A DNA stretch of 64,000 nt from Pusillimonas noertemannii (GCF_003096595.1 NZ_QEKO01000001.1:992001-1056000); one strand, 5' to 3'. Counted from the stretch's first letter, positions 11,106 through 20,529 are shown. The notes: generated from the sequence alone by a model not told the origin. Made by a program: numbers and translations.

Positions 11106-11129
11106 CGTTATGTTTATTGAAATATAGCG
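11106..11129. promoter_or_regulatory. ModE-box-like operator 1
   Basis: The imperfect inverted repeat CGTTATGT-N8-ATATAGCG (24 bases) has the same half-site length and 8-base spacing as the E. coli modA ModE operator as I recall it (CGTTATAT-N8-ACATAACG). It lies 14 bases before the TonB receptor start, a position suited to repression. Assignment is by eye. Confidence 0.45.
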
Positions 11130-11226
11130 TTGGATAAAAAAATGGGGCCGATGAGGTTCGTCCCGCATGCCGCTTTGGGTGTGTCCCCGTATGACGCAGG
11201 TTTCCCGGTGGGCCGGTGCGCAACAT

Positions 11227-11246
11227 CGTAACAGAAAATCGTTACG
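11227..11246. repeat. inverted repeat CGTAAC-N8-GTTACG
   Basis: This 20-base perfect-arm inverted repeat sits directly beside and overlaps ModE-like box 2 by two bases. It could be a second regulator's operator or a promoter-proximal hairpin; no regulator is assigned. Confidence 0.35.
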
Positions 11247-11268
11247 CTGTATTTATTTGTATATAGCC
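11245..11268. promoter_or_regulatory. ModE-box-like operator 2
   Basis: CGCTGTAT-N8-ATATAGCC repeats the 8-8-8 layout of box 1, with half-sites matching at 6 of 8 positions and the same TTATT spacer start. On the minus strand it overlaps a possible TTGCTC -35 element and AT-rich -10 region for the TonB receptor operon. Confidence 0.4.
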
Positions 11269-11343
11269 AGAGCAACGGCACGGAGCCGGAAGAGGCCAGG
11301 CGGAGAGCAGGGGATAGGGGGCAGGGAAGCAGGCAGGTAACTA

Positions 11344-11399
11344 GGCAGGAAGGCAGGAAGGCAGGAAGGCAGGAAGGCAGGAAGGCAGGAAGGCAGGAA
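11344..11399. repeat. 8-bp tandem repeat, seven copies of GGCAGGAA
   Basis: Seven perfect consecutive copies of GGCAGGAA lie in the 373-base gap between the M16 protease stop and the TonB receptor start, inside a purine-rich stretch (11280-11420). Such short repeats change copy number by slippage. It lies 250-310 bases upstream of the receptor start and about 75 bases beyond ModE-like box 2. The rest of this gap holds the operators described and no gene. Confidence 0.95.
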
Positions 11400-11464
11400 G
11401 ACGAAGAGGCGAAGAGGTCTGATGGGGCGGGTCGCAGGGCGGGTGGGGCCCGCCCTGCGACCGT

Positions 11465-14242
11465 TTACTTGCCGCCGGCCTTCTCCTGTTTCTGCTTGTC
11501 GGCGTCGGCCGCCAGCGCGGTGCTGAAGCCGTCGGGCTTCAGCACAGACTTGAGCGCCTGGTTGACCTGGTCGGCCGTGAGCGCCGCCAGCGCGTCATCC
11601 ATCTGCTGGGACCATGCGAAAGTACGGTCGAGCTGCAGATAGTTGATCCAGGCCGAGGCCAGGACACTGTCGCGGGTGCGGGCCAGCCGGCGCAGCTTGA
11701 GCAGGGCGTCGACGCCGTCCTTGACCTCTTGCTCGGTAAAGCCCTGTTCAATCGCTTTGCCCAGTTCGTCCTGAATGGCCGAGCGCAGGCGGGCGCTGTT
11801 TTCGGGCGCGAAGATCGCGTAGATCTGCCAGCTGCCCGAGGGTTCGAACGACGAGGCATCGAACTGGCTGCGTACGTTGTACGAGAGGCCGTCTTGTACG
11901 CGCACGCGATTCCACAGGCGCGAGGTCTCGGACGAGCCCAGCAGGTAGTTGGCCAGGTACAGCGCGGGGAAGCGGTCGTCGGTATCTTGCAGCTTGAGGG
12001 GCTGGAACGCAAGATAGAAGGCGTTGGCCTTGTCCGGCGTGTCGATGTTGAAATCTTCGGGGGGGACGGCATGGAAGGGATCGTCGACGCGCGTATAGGG
12101 GGGCGCCTTGCGCCAGCCGCTCAGGCCCTTGGCCAGCGCGTCGCGTACCGCGTCGGGCTCGAACGCGCCCACCGCCGAGAAGCGGATCGTGCCGGCCCCG
12201 TAGAACTGCTCATGAAAACGCAGCAGGTCGGGGCGGCTGATGGCGGCGATGTCTTCCAGGCTTTCTTCGAACGTGGGCGCATAGCGCACGTCGTCGCGTG
12301 GCCAGGGGTTGCTGTGCCGGGAGATGGCCTGCGATGCCAGCGACATGGGGTCGTCCATGCTGCTTTGTATCGACGCCGAAGCCTGGCGCTGGTATTCGGC
12401 CAACTGGTCGGCTGGGAAGCTCGCGTGGCGCACGACGTCGAGCACCGCCTGGACCAGCGCGGGCAGGTTTTCACCGACGGTGGACATCTGCACGGACAGG
12501 TTGCCGGCGCTGCCGTCGAAGGACACGTCGGCCTGCAGAGCGTCGAAGCGGTCTTCGATCTGCTGGCGCGACAGTTCGTCGGTGCCGCGCTGGAGCATGT
12601 CGGCGGTAACCTGCGCGATGGTGCGCTTGCCCTTGAGCTGTTCGGCATTGGCAAACTGCACCAGCAGGGTGGCCTGGACGCGGTCGCCGCGGGTCGCCTT
12701 GGGCAGCAGCGCCAGCTGAACGGTGCCATTGGGCAGGTCCAGCGGTTCGCGCAGCGTGGCGGCGTCTATTGAAGCGGGAGACGGGTCGAAGGCTTCGATC
12801 GATGAGCCGGCGGCGCCGTTGCCGGTGTAATCATGCAGCAGCGCATCGAGATCGACGGGCGGGGGCAGCGGCGCCCTGACGGGCTTTGCCGTGGGCAGGA
12901 ACATGCCGTCGGTGCGGTTGCTGGGGACCAGATATTTTTCTGTGGCGGCCTGCACGGCGTCGAGTGTGGCCTCTTCGACCTGGTCGCGCCGCAGGAAGAA
13001 CAGGCGCCAATCGCCGGCGCCGGCGGCGTCGGACAAGGCGTCGGTGAGGCTGACGGGGTCGGCGTAGATCTGGTTCCAGCCGGTCATCCATTTGTTCTTG
13101 ATGCGCTTGAGCTGTTCTTCTTCGAAAGGCTTTTTGCCCACGGTGCCAAGCGAGTCGGTCAGGGCGTCGAGCGCCTTGCGGGTGTCCATGCCGGGTTCGA
13201 GCTGGACGCCGAACAGCGCATAGCCGGGCTGGGCCATGGGGCGGGCAAAGCCGAAGACGCTGGCGCCGAGCTTCTGGGGAACCAGGGCCTGGTAAAGGCG
13301 GCCGGAGGGTGTGTCGCTGAGCATGTCGGCGCCCAGGTCGAGCAGGGTGAAGCTGGGGTCTCCTACAGCGGGAATGTGGAACATGGAGGCCACGAAGGGG
13401 CTGCCGCCCTGGCGGCGCAGCGTGACGAGGCGCTCGCCGTCTTGCACGGGTTCAACCGTGTATTCGCGCGGCAGCGTGCGCTTGGGGCGGGGAATGTCCT
13501 TGAATGCATCGACGATAACATTCAGTACCGCGTTGGTTTCAAATTGCCCCGAAATGATGAGCACCGCATTGTCGGGCTGATAGTGCAGCCTGTAGAACTG
13601 GCGCAGTTGCTCGATGTCGACCTGCTCGATGTCGGAGCGCGCACCGATGGTGCTTTTGCCATAGCTGTGCCATTGGAAGGCGGCCGCCTGCATCTTTTGC
13701 ATCAATATCTGGAAGGGGTTGTTTTCGCCGCTTTCCATCTCGTTGCGCACCACCGTCATCTCGGCGTCGAGGTCTTCTTGCGAGATGGTGGCGTTGACCA
13801 TGGCGTCGGCCTGCCAGCGGATGAACCACTCGAGGGTTTCCGGGTCGGCCGCGAAGCTTGCGTAATAGTTGGTGCGGTCGGTGCTGGTCGAGCCGTTGGC
13901 GCGCAGGCCGCGGCGCGAGAACTCGGCCAGGGCGTTGGGCAGCGAGGGCGTGCCGCGGAACAGCATGTGCTCCAGCAGGTGTGCCATGCCCGTCTGGCCG
14001 TAGTTCTCGTGGCGCGAGCCTACCAGATAGGTCATATTGACCGTGACGTTGGGCTTGGACGGGTCGGGTGTAAGCACCACGCGCAGCCCGTTCGGCAGAA
14101 CATATTCAGTGGTGCCTTCGACGGAAGGCCCCCGCGTGACGCCAGCCGGCAGCGTGTCGGGGGCCTGGGCCGCCATGGCCGGCACGAAACCGCCCACCAG
14201 CAGCAGGCAAAAGATGAAGAACCGGGAAAAATAATGGCCCAT
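11465..14242 (-). CDS. M16 family zinc metallopeptidase, two-domain, periplasmic
   Basis: This is a pitrilysin-like protease of 925 residues with an N-terminal signal peptide (about residues 1-25, ending AMAAQA). The first M16 domain carries the inverted zinc motif H88-LL-E91-H92 and the third ligand glutamate near residue 168 (RNEMESGENNP), so it is predicted active. A second M16-like half from about residue 500 lacks HxxEH, as is usual in this family. Both halves would form a peptide-degrading clamshell in the periplasm. It is monocistronic on the minus strand, 100 bases downstream of the VWA gene. Substrate unknown. Confidence 0.92.
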   Translation of the reverse strand: MGHYFSRFFIFCLLLVGGFVPAMAAQAPDTLPAGVTRGPSVEGTTEYVLPNGLRVVLTPDPSKPNVTVNMTYLVGSRHENYGQTGMAHLLEHMLFRGTPSLPNALAEFSRRGLRANGSTSTDRTNYYASFAADPETLEWFIRWQADAMVNATISQEDLDAEMTVVRNEMESGENNPFQILMQKMQAAAFQWHSYGKSTIGARSDIEQVDIEQLRQFYRLHYQPDNAVLIISGQFETNAVLNVIVDAFKDIPRPKRTLPREYTVEPVQDGERLVTLRRQGGSPFVASMFHIPAVGDPSFTLLDLGADMLSDTPSGRLYQALVPQKLGASVFGFARPMAQPGYALFGVQLEPGMDTRKALDALTDSLGTVGKKPFEEEQLKRIKNKWMTGWNQIYADPVSLTDALSDAAGAGDWRLFFLRRDQVEEATLDAVQAATEKYLVPSNRTDGMFLPTAKPVRAPLPPPVDLDALLHDYTGNGAAGSSIEAFDPSPASIDAATLREPLDLPNGTVQLALLPKATRGDRVQATLLVQFANAEQLKGKRTIAQVTADMLQRGTDELSRQQIEDRFDALQADVSFDGSAGNLSVQMSTVGENLPALVQAVLDVVRHASFPADQLAEYQRQASASIQSSMDDPMSLASQAISRHSNPWPRDDVRYAPTFEESLEDIAAISRPDLLRFHEQFYGAGTIRFSAVGAFEPDAVRDALAKGLSGWRKAPPYTRVDDPFHAVPPEDFNIDTPDKANAFYLAFQPLKLQDTDDRFPALYLANYLLGSSETSRLWNRVRVQDGLSYNVRSQFDASSFEPSGSWQIYAIFAPENSARLRSAIQDELGKAIEQGFTEQEVKDGVDALLKLRRLARTRDSVLASAWINYLQLDRTFAWSQQMDDALAALTADQVNQALKSVLKPDGFSTALAADADKQKQEKAGGK

Positions 14243-14341
14243 TGTTTTTTTCTCGCTTGGTGAAACGAAGTATTGTCGGTTATCGCCGTGGCGCCGAAGC
14301 AGCCCCGGATTGAGTCTTTGAGCCCATTCGGGCCAGCAAGT

Positions 14342-15514
14342 TCATTTGGACAGTTGCCGCATGGCCTGTTCCAGGCCGCTGACGGTGACACTGTACATGC
14401 GATCTTGCATGATGTTCTTGATGATGGCGATGGATTGCCGGTAGGGCCAGTAGCCTTCGGGTTCGGGGTTGAGCCAGGCCGCGCGCGGCCAGTTTTCAAG
14501 CAGGCGCTGCAGCCAGGCCGCGCCGGTTTCGGCATTGTGGTGCTCGACCGAACCCCCCGGATGCAGGATTTCGTAGGGGCTCATGGTGGCGTCGCCCACG
14601 ATGATCAGGCGCCAGTCGTCGTTGTAGGTGCGCAATACGTCCCAGGTGTCGAAGCGTTCGGCCTGGCGCCGTTGGTTGTTGCGCCAAAGCGATTCATAAG
14701 GGCAGTTGTGAAAGTAATACACCTCGAGGTGGCGGAATTCGCTGCGCGCCGCCGAGAACAGCTCTTCGATGCGTGCGATATGGTCGTCCATGCTGCCTCC
14801 CACATCGAGCAGCATCAGCACCTTGACGGTGTTGTGGCGCTCGGGAACCATCTGCAGGTCGAGAAACCCCGCATTGCGCGCGGTGCTGCGTATGGTGTCG
14901 TCCAGGTCGAGTTCCAGCTCGGCGCCTTCGCGGGCAAAGCGGCGCAGGCGCCGCAACGCCATCTTGAAGTTGCGCGTGCCCAGTTCCTGCTGGTCGTCGT
15001 AGTCGCGGAACTCGCGTTTTTCCCACACCTTGACCGCGGTGCGGTGGCCGGCCGAAGGCCCGCCGACGCGTATGCCCTCGGGATGATAGCCGCCATGGCC
15101 GAAGGCCGATGTGCCTCCGGTGCCTATCCATTTGTTGCCGCCCGAATGGCGCTCTTGCTGCTCTTCGAGCCTTTGCTTGAAGAGTTCCATTAGCTTGTCC
15201 CAGCCGTGCTTCTGGATGGCGGCCTTTTCTTCGGGCGTGAGATGGCGCTGGAAGTCTTTGAGCAGCCAGTCGAGGGGAATCTCTTTGTCGGCGGGCAGGG
15301 CCGCCTCGAGCTGGCGATAGAAGGCGCCGAAAGCCTGGTCGTAGCGGTCGAACAGGGTTTCGTCCTTGACCAGCGTCATGCGGGCGACGTGATAGAAATC
15401 GTCGAGGGTGGGGGGCATGACGCCCGACCGCAGGGTCTCGAGCAGGGTCAGGTATTCCTGCACCGAGACGGGCAGCTTGTGGGCCCGCAGATGATAGAAG
15501 AAGTCGGTCAGCAT
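14342..15514 (-). CDS. VWA domain-containing protein (CoxE-like)
   Basis: The 390-residue cytosolic protein has an N-terminal helical region and a C-terminal von Willebrand factor A domain. The MIDAS loop reads D237-V-G-G-S241, with glycine in place of the first serine of the classical DxSxS. A Gly/His-rich linker (GTGGTSAFGHGGYHPEG, about residues 131-147) joins the halves. It lies 47 bases downstream of a MoxR AAA+ ATPase on the same strand. MoxR/VWA pairs act as chaperones that insert metal or activate protein complexes, so these two genes form one functional unit. The client is unknown. Confidence 0.87.
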   Translation of the reverse strand: MLTDFFYHLRAHKLPVSVQEYLTLLETLRSGVMPPTLDDFYHVARMTLVKDETLFDRYDQAFGAFYRQLEAALPADKEIPLDWLLKDFQRHLTPEEKAAIQKHGWDKLMELFKQRLEEQQERHSGGNKWIGTGGTSAFGHGGYHPEGIRVGGPSAGHRTAVKVWEKREFRDYDDQQELGTRNFKMALRRLRRFAREGAELELDLDDTIRSTARNAGFLDLQMVPERHNTVKVLMLLDVGGSMDDHIARIEELFSAARSEFRHLEVYYFHNCPYESLWRNNQRRQAERFDTWDVLRTYNDDWRLIIVGDATMSPYEILHPGGSVEHHNAETGAAWLQRLLENWPRAAWLNPEPEGYWPYRQSIAIIKNIMQDRMYSVTVSGLEQAMRQLSK

Positions 15515-15561
15515 GGCGCCGCTACCTTTGATGTACCTTGGCAGGCATGGATGACGCCCGC

Positions 15562-16422
15562 TTAGCGGCGGCTGGCGCGGCTGATGGCGGCAAGGCGCTG
15601 CAGCAGGGTCAGGTCTTGCTCGTTCTTGAGCAGGGCGCCGGCCATGACAGGCAGGTCTTGCGGGCTGGCTATTTGCGCCGCGGGTATCGACTCGTTCATC
15701 AGCAGGCGAAGCCAGTCGAGGAACTCGGAGGTAGAGGGCTTTTTCTTCAGGCCGGGCGCGTCGCGCAAGGCAAAGAAGGTGTCTAGCGCCGCCGAAAGGA
15801 CCTCTTGCTTGATGTCGGGGAAGTGCACCGACACGATGTCGCGCATGGTGTCGGGGTCGGGGAAGCTGATATAGTGAAAGAAGCAGCGGCGCAGGAAGGC
15901 GTCGGGCAGGTCTTTCTCGTTGTTCGAGGTAATGATGATCAGCGGCCGGTGCCGGGCCTGTATGGTCTGGCGGGTTTCATACACATGGAACTCCATGCGG
16001 TCCAGTTCGCGCAGCAGATCGTTCGGAAACTCGATGTCGGCCTTGTCGATTTCATCGATCAGCACCACGACCGGATCGGGCGATTCAAAGGCATGCCACA
16101 GCACGCCCTTCACAATGTAGTTGCCGATGTCGCGCACTTTTTCGTCGCCCAGCTGCGAATCGCGCAGACGCGACACCGCATCGTATTCGTACAGGCCCTG
16201 GTTGGCCTTGGTGGTCGACTTTATATGCCATTGCAGCAGCGGGCGGCCCAGCGCCGCGGCCACTTCTTCGGCCAGCATGGTCTTGCCCGTGCCGGGCTCG
16301 CCCTTGACCAGCAGAGGCCGTTGCAGCGACAGGGCGGCGTTTACGGCCAGCTTCAGGTCGTCGGTGGCGACATAGCGCTCGGTTCCTTCGAAACGTTCGG
16401 TGGCTGAGGGTTTGGATGTCAT
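15562..16422 (-). CDS. MoxR-family AAA+ ATPase
   Basis: This is a 286-residue AAA+ ATPase with Walker A GEPGTGKT (residues 41-48), Walker B VVVLIDEID (about 118-126) and sensor-1 region LIIITSNNEKDLPDAFLRRCFFHY. The start at 16422 has a GGAAG ribosome site (CGGAAGCAACATG). An in-frame upstream start would add a Pro/Arg-rich extension unlike the family. It is the first gene of the MoxR-VWA operon and is divergent from the cytochrome genes, with which it shares a 154-base intergenic region. It probably works with the VWA protein to mature an enzyme complex. Confidence 0.92.
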   Translation of the reverse strand: MTSKPSATERFEGTERYVATDDLKLAVNAALSLQRPLLVKGEPGTGKTMLAEEVAAALGRPLLQWHIKSTTKANQGLYEYDAVSRLRDSQLGDEKVRDIGNYIVKGVLWHAFESPDPVVVLIDEIDKADIEFPNDLLRELDRMEFHVYETRQTIQARHRPLIIITSNNEKDLPDAFLRRCFFHYISFPDPDTMRDIVSVHFPDIKQEVLSAALDTFFALRDAPGLKKKPSTSEFLDWLRLLMNESIPAAQIASPQDLPVMAGALLKNEQDLTLLQRLAAISRASRR

Positions 16423-16576
16423 GTTGCTTCCGTTTTTCCGGCGCGGCGCACACGGCCGCGGCGTGAGGTTGGGTAGGGTACGTGGCGGGCTTGGCTTCAA
16501 TTATCGTACAATCCTACGGGTTCGTCGGTCGCGAGCAGGTAAGGGCCGGCTTTTATCTACTGCTAAAAGAGCTAAT

Positions 16577-16927
16577 ATGAAGTTGCGAACAAATCTGAAG
16601 CGCACAGTATTTGCGCTGGCCGTGACGGCTTTCTGTGGAATCGCGGGCCCGGCGCTGGCTGCCGATGCGCTCGTGGGCGATGCAAAGGCCGCAGTCGGTA
16701 AAGTGTCGATGTGCATCGGCTGCCACGGCATCGAAGGATACAAGGCCAGCTTCCCCGAGGTTTACCACGTTCCCATGATCGCCGGCCAACACGCCGAATA
16801 CATCGTGACCGCCCTGCAAGAGTATGCCAGCGGCGACCGCACGTTCCCCACCATGGAAGCCATCGCCCAGACCCTCAGCCCGCAGGACATGGCCGATATC
16901 GCCGCCTATTATTCCAGCCTCAAGTAA
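16577..16927 (+). CDS. class I cytochrome c, small periplasmic
   Basis: This is a 116-residue periplasmic monoheme cytochrome. The signal peptide (residues 1-29, ending PALAADA) is followed by the heme site C46-I-G-C49-H50 and candidate Met axial ligands in VPMIAGQH and FPTMEAI. The ATG at 16577 is the start that gives a proper signal peptide. It is followed after 13 bases by a second cytochrome c of similar size and shared sequence features (IAGQHAEYIV versus LAGQHADYLV), suggesting duplication. The pair resembles c553/c4-type electron carriers to terminal oxidases; the exact partner is unknown. Confidence 0.9.
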   Translation: MKLRTNLKRTVFALAVTAFCGIAGPALAADALVGDAKAAVGKVSMCIGCHGIEGYKASFPEVYHVPMIAGQHAEYIVTALQEYASGDRTFPTMEAIAQTLSPQDMADIAAYYSSLK

Positions 16928-16940
16928 ACCGGGAGCCGAC

Positions 16941-17303
16941 ATGAATAAACTGACTCTCGCCGTAGCGGCTTCCCTGTTCGCCATTGCTGGCGCGTCCGCG
17001 CACGCCGCCGACCTGGCCGCCGGCCAGGAAGCGTTCCAGAAGTACACCTGCGCCACCTGTCACGGTGCCGATGGCAAAACGTCCACCTTGCCCACCTATC
17101 CCATACTGGCCGGCCAGCACGCCGACTATCTCGTCCACGCGCTCAAGACCTACAAGCGCGGCCAGGCCGGCGCGCCCGCAACCGCCAACGTGCGCAAGAA
17201 CGCCGTCATGGGCGCCATGGTGCAGCAGCTCAGCAACGCCGACATCGAGAACATCGCTGCCTGGCTCGCCTCGCTGCCTTCGCCGCTGTCCATCAGCAAG
17301 TAG
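16941..17303 (+). CDS. class I cytochrome c, small periplasmic
   Basis: This is a 120-residue periplasmic monoheme cytochrome with signal peptide (residues 1-23, ending AHAAD) and heme site C37-A-T-C40-H41 followed by GADG. The ATG at 16941 follows a GGGAG ribosome site. The segment YPILAGQHADYLVHAL parallels the preceding cytochrome, so the two are tandem paralogs and probably co-transcribed. A strong terminator follows. It likely shuttles electrons in the respiratory chain. Confidence 0.9.
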   Translation: MNKLTLAVAASLFAIAGASAHAADLAAGQEAFQKYTCATCHGADGKTSTLPTYPILAGQHADYLVHALKTYKRGQAGAPATANVRKNAVMGAMVQQLSNADIENIAAWLASLPSPLSISK

Positions 17304-17351
17304 GGGGCTGTCGCGGCTCGGGCCGCCAATGGCCCTCGAGCCGCTTTAATG

Positions 17352-17380
17352 AAAAAACCGCCTCTCGCAGGCGGTTTTTT
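17352..17380. terminator. rho-independent terminator after the cytochrome pair
   Basis: AAAAAACCGCCT, loop CTCGC and AGGCGGTTTTTT form a 12-bp stem with a T-run on each strand. It ends the cytochrome operon. Confidence 0.9.
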
Positions 17381-17569
17381 CATGGGTGGAAAAGAAGGCG
17401 GCGACATACTCTGTGTAAAGCACTCGCTCCCGAGTTCCTGCGCCGGGCGAGAATGAATGTGCGGCTTGCAGTTTTCACCATGCGGTGCCTCGGGCGCCCC
17501 GAATTTTCTTGTTCGGCGGGGCGGCGGGCGGGCCGCCAGGAGAGGGCAGCTTGGCGGCGCGGAGCAGTG

Positions 17570-17998
17570 CTAGTTGCGTGTAATGCGGCGCCGGATGAGA
17601 TCGAGATAGCCCTCGTTGCTGAAGGGCGTGCCCAGGCGCTGCGCCTCCCACACCACTTCGCCCAGGCATTCCATGATTTCGTGCGCCGCGGCGTGCGGGT
17701 CGCGGCTTGCCAGCAACTGCTCGTGAGCGGCCTTGATGCCGGGCGGCTGGTCGATGGAAAGCTGCTCGCTGATGGCAAGGTGCATGGACAGATGCAAAAA
17801 GGGGTTGGTCTGGCCGGCCTCGACCGGAAAGTCGGCCTCGACCGCATCGGGGTCTTCCAGCGCCGCGTGGTATTCAGGATGCCGCAGCATCCAGTCGACC
17901 GCCATGCTTTCCAGCGGCGTCAGCACACCCGATTGCCGGTGCTTGGCCCAGGCCTGGGTGAAAAAAAGGCGAACTTGCTCGCGGGAAGGGTTGAACAT
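17570..17998 (-). CDS. DUF1841 family protein
   Basis: This 142-residue soluble protein resembles the DUF1841 family, common in beta- and gammaproteobacteria and of unknown function. Characteristic stretches are MFNPSREQVRLFF at the start, PFLHLSMHLAISEQLSIDQPPGI in the middle and HEIMECLGEVVWEAQR near the end. The start at 17998 begins at the conserved MFNPSR. The upstream in-frame extension is not conserved in style. It is a single gene on the minus strand, facing away from icd across a 348-base gap. Confidence 0.85.
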   Translation of the reverse strand: MFNPSREQVRLFFTQAWAKHRQSGVLTPLESMAVDWMLRHPEYHAALEDPDAVEADFPVEAGQTNPFLHLSMHLAISEQLSIDQPPGIKAAHEQLLASRDPHAAAHEIMECLGEVVWEAQRLGTPFSNEGYLDLIRRRITRN

Positions 17999-18271
17999 GG
18001 AAGACGCTGCGCACCAAAAATTGAATACGCCCATTTTAACCGCCGCTTCCCATACGCTCCTGCCCATGCGGCCCGGGGCTGGCTTTTTATCCTTTGCCTG
18101 CATAGCCTTCGCAGGCCGCCTTGCGCAATCTGGCTCGCTTGATGCCAGGGTGGTCGCGCCGTTTGAGCACGTCTGGACGGCCGATCGTCGGGCGAAGTTC
18201 ATTCGGCAGAATGTAAGATAGTCGTTAAAATGAGCCATTCCTGACGAAACCGGCGCCATTTCCTTTGCTCT

Positions 18272-18298
18272 AGTCTTATATAAGACTTGGTTTATAAT
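18272..18298 (+). promoter_or_regulatory. icd promoter region with 16-bp palindromic operator
   Basis: AGTCTTATATAAGACT (18272-18287) is a perfect palindrome just upstream of a consensus TATAAT (18293-18298), about 50 bases before the icd start. No good -35 hexamer is visible at the right spacing, so the palindrome occupies the -35 region and may bind a repressor or activator of TCA-cycle genes. The regulator is not identified. The rest of the DUF1841-icd gap shows no gene. Confidence 0.55.
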
Positions 18299-18346
18299 GT
18301 TGCGGTTTCACTGAATCTTCCATTTTATGGAGCAACTGGAGCGTCC

Positions 18347-19603
<1,257 letters not shown>

Positions 19604-19634
19604 GCCTGTCTACCTTCGTATCAGGTAGTACACG

Positions 19635-19667
19635 AAACCCGCATTCCACATTGGAATGCGGGTTTTT
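19635..19667 (+). terminator. rho-independent terminator of icd
   Basis: ACCCGCATTCCA, loop CAT and TGGAATGCGGGT form a perfect 12-bp stem followed by TTTTC. Confidence 0.9.
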
Positions 19668-19739
19668 CTTTTGTAGCTGGGGCGCTGCAGTTGGCCGATG
19701 AAAGTTGACGTGGTGTGAATAAGTGATTACATTCATTCC

Positions 19740-20036
19740 ATGTTCACAATCAAGCAAACGCCCGAGTTTGAGCAGTGGATCAGCGGCCTGAAGGACGGCA
19801 TGACTCGCATCCGTCTGGCAAAGCGGTTGGATAAGGCGCAGCGTGGCAACCTAGGCGATGTGGAATCGGTAGGCGAGGGGGTTAGCGAAATGCGTGAACA
19901 CTTTGGCCCTGGTTGGCGAATGTACTACGCTCAACGGGGCGGCGTGTTGATTGTCATGCTGGGTGGCGGCGACAAGTCCACCCAGAGAGCCGATATCAAG
20001 CAGGCTATCGTGCTGGCGAAGACACTGCAGGAGTAA
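19740..20036 (+). CDS. RelE/HigB-type toxin of a type II toxin-antitoxin pair
   Basis: This 98-residue basic protein resembles the Gp49/HigB-like (addiction-module killer, HI1419-type) branch of the RelE/ParE superfamily. These are usually ribosome-dependent mRNA interferases. Typical segments are FEQWISGLKDGMTRIRLAKRLDKAQRGNLGDV, the VGEGVSEMREHFGPGWRMYY strand region and VIVMLGGGDKSTQ. It is followed after 5 bases by its antitoxin gene, toxin first, as is usual for this family. The pair sits between icd and a PadR regulator, and its codon use is slightly less GC-biased than its neighbours, which hints at acquisition. Confidence 0.87.
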   Translation: MFTIKQTPEFEQWISGLKDGMTRIRLAKRLDKAQRGNLGDVESVGEGVSEMREHFGPGWRMYYAQRGGVLIVMLGGGDKSTQRADIKQAIVLAKTLQE

Positions 20037-20041
20037 CGCAC

Positions 20042-20347
20042 ATGACCAAGACAAACAAGATTTCCGAACTGCCAGAGTTCGACATGGCTGAAATCCTCAA
20101 GACGGACGAGGACATTGCCAATTATCTGACGGCCGTCCTGGAAGAAAACGATCCCGCCGAGCTTGCCCATGCGTTGGGTGTCATTGCGCGTGCGCGCGGC
20201 ATGACTGAGGTGGCGCGAGCCAGCGGCCTGACGCGCGAGGCGCTTTATAAAGCATTGCGCCCTGGTTCGCATCCGCGCTTCGATACCATTGCTCGTGTGT
20301 GCGCCGCGCTGGGCGTGCAACTGACTGCCCGGCCTGTGCATTCATAG
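20042..20347 (+). CDS. HigA-like antitoxin (addiction-module antidote)
   Basis: This 101-residue DNA-binding antitoxin resembles the HI1420/COG3636 family. The N-terminal part contains DIANYLTAVLEENDPAELAHALGVIARARG, and the C-terminal helix-turn-helix contains MTEVARASGLTREALYKALRPGSHPRFDTIARVCAALG. The start at 20042 lies 5 bases after the toxin stop. The complex would neutralise the toxin and autorepress the operon. It is complete and appears intact. Confidence 0.87.
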   Translation: MTKTNKISELPEFDMAEILKTDEDIANYLTAVLEENDPAELAHALGVIARARGMTEVARASGLTREALYKALRPGSHPRFDTIARVCAALGVQLTARPVHS

Positions 20348-20498
20348 CTTCGACCTGCTCACGTGGCGGGGTAGCCGGCCTACAGCCCATCGGCTTTTTC
20401 GCTTCCGTCGATTCTTCGGTAGCTATTAACGGCTTGCGGTCGGACGTTTGCCTTGATTCGATCAAGGCGCGCTGCGGGCTGAAAAACTGCTTGATTAA

Positions 20499-20522
20499 AT
20501 CGTAAGATATATCGTAAGATAC
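20499..20522. promoter_or_regulatory. tandem operator repeat before the PadR gene
   Basis: ATCGTAAGATA occurs twice with a 12-base period (20499-20509 and 20511-20521), ending 8 bases before the PadR-family start codon. The position fits an autoregulatory operator for the YqjI-like regulator. The 180-base gap before the regulator holds no other gene. Confidence 0.55.
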
Positions 20523-20529
20523 ATTGAAT

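Noticed and set aside
8854-11127. 757-codon plus-strand frame across the TonB receptor
   Set aside because: The minus-strand receptor has a signal peptide, plug and terminal aromatic residue; the plus-strand frame has no recognisable domain.
11092-11464. Riboswitch in the TonB receptor leader
   Set aside because: The region contains inverted repeats fitting protein operators, but no multi-stem fold matching known cobalamin or Moco riboswitches could be recognised by eye.
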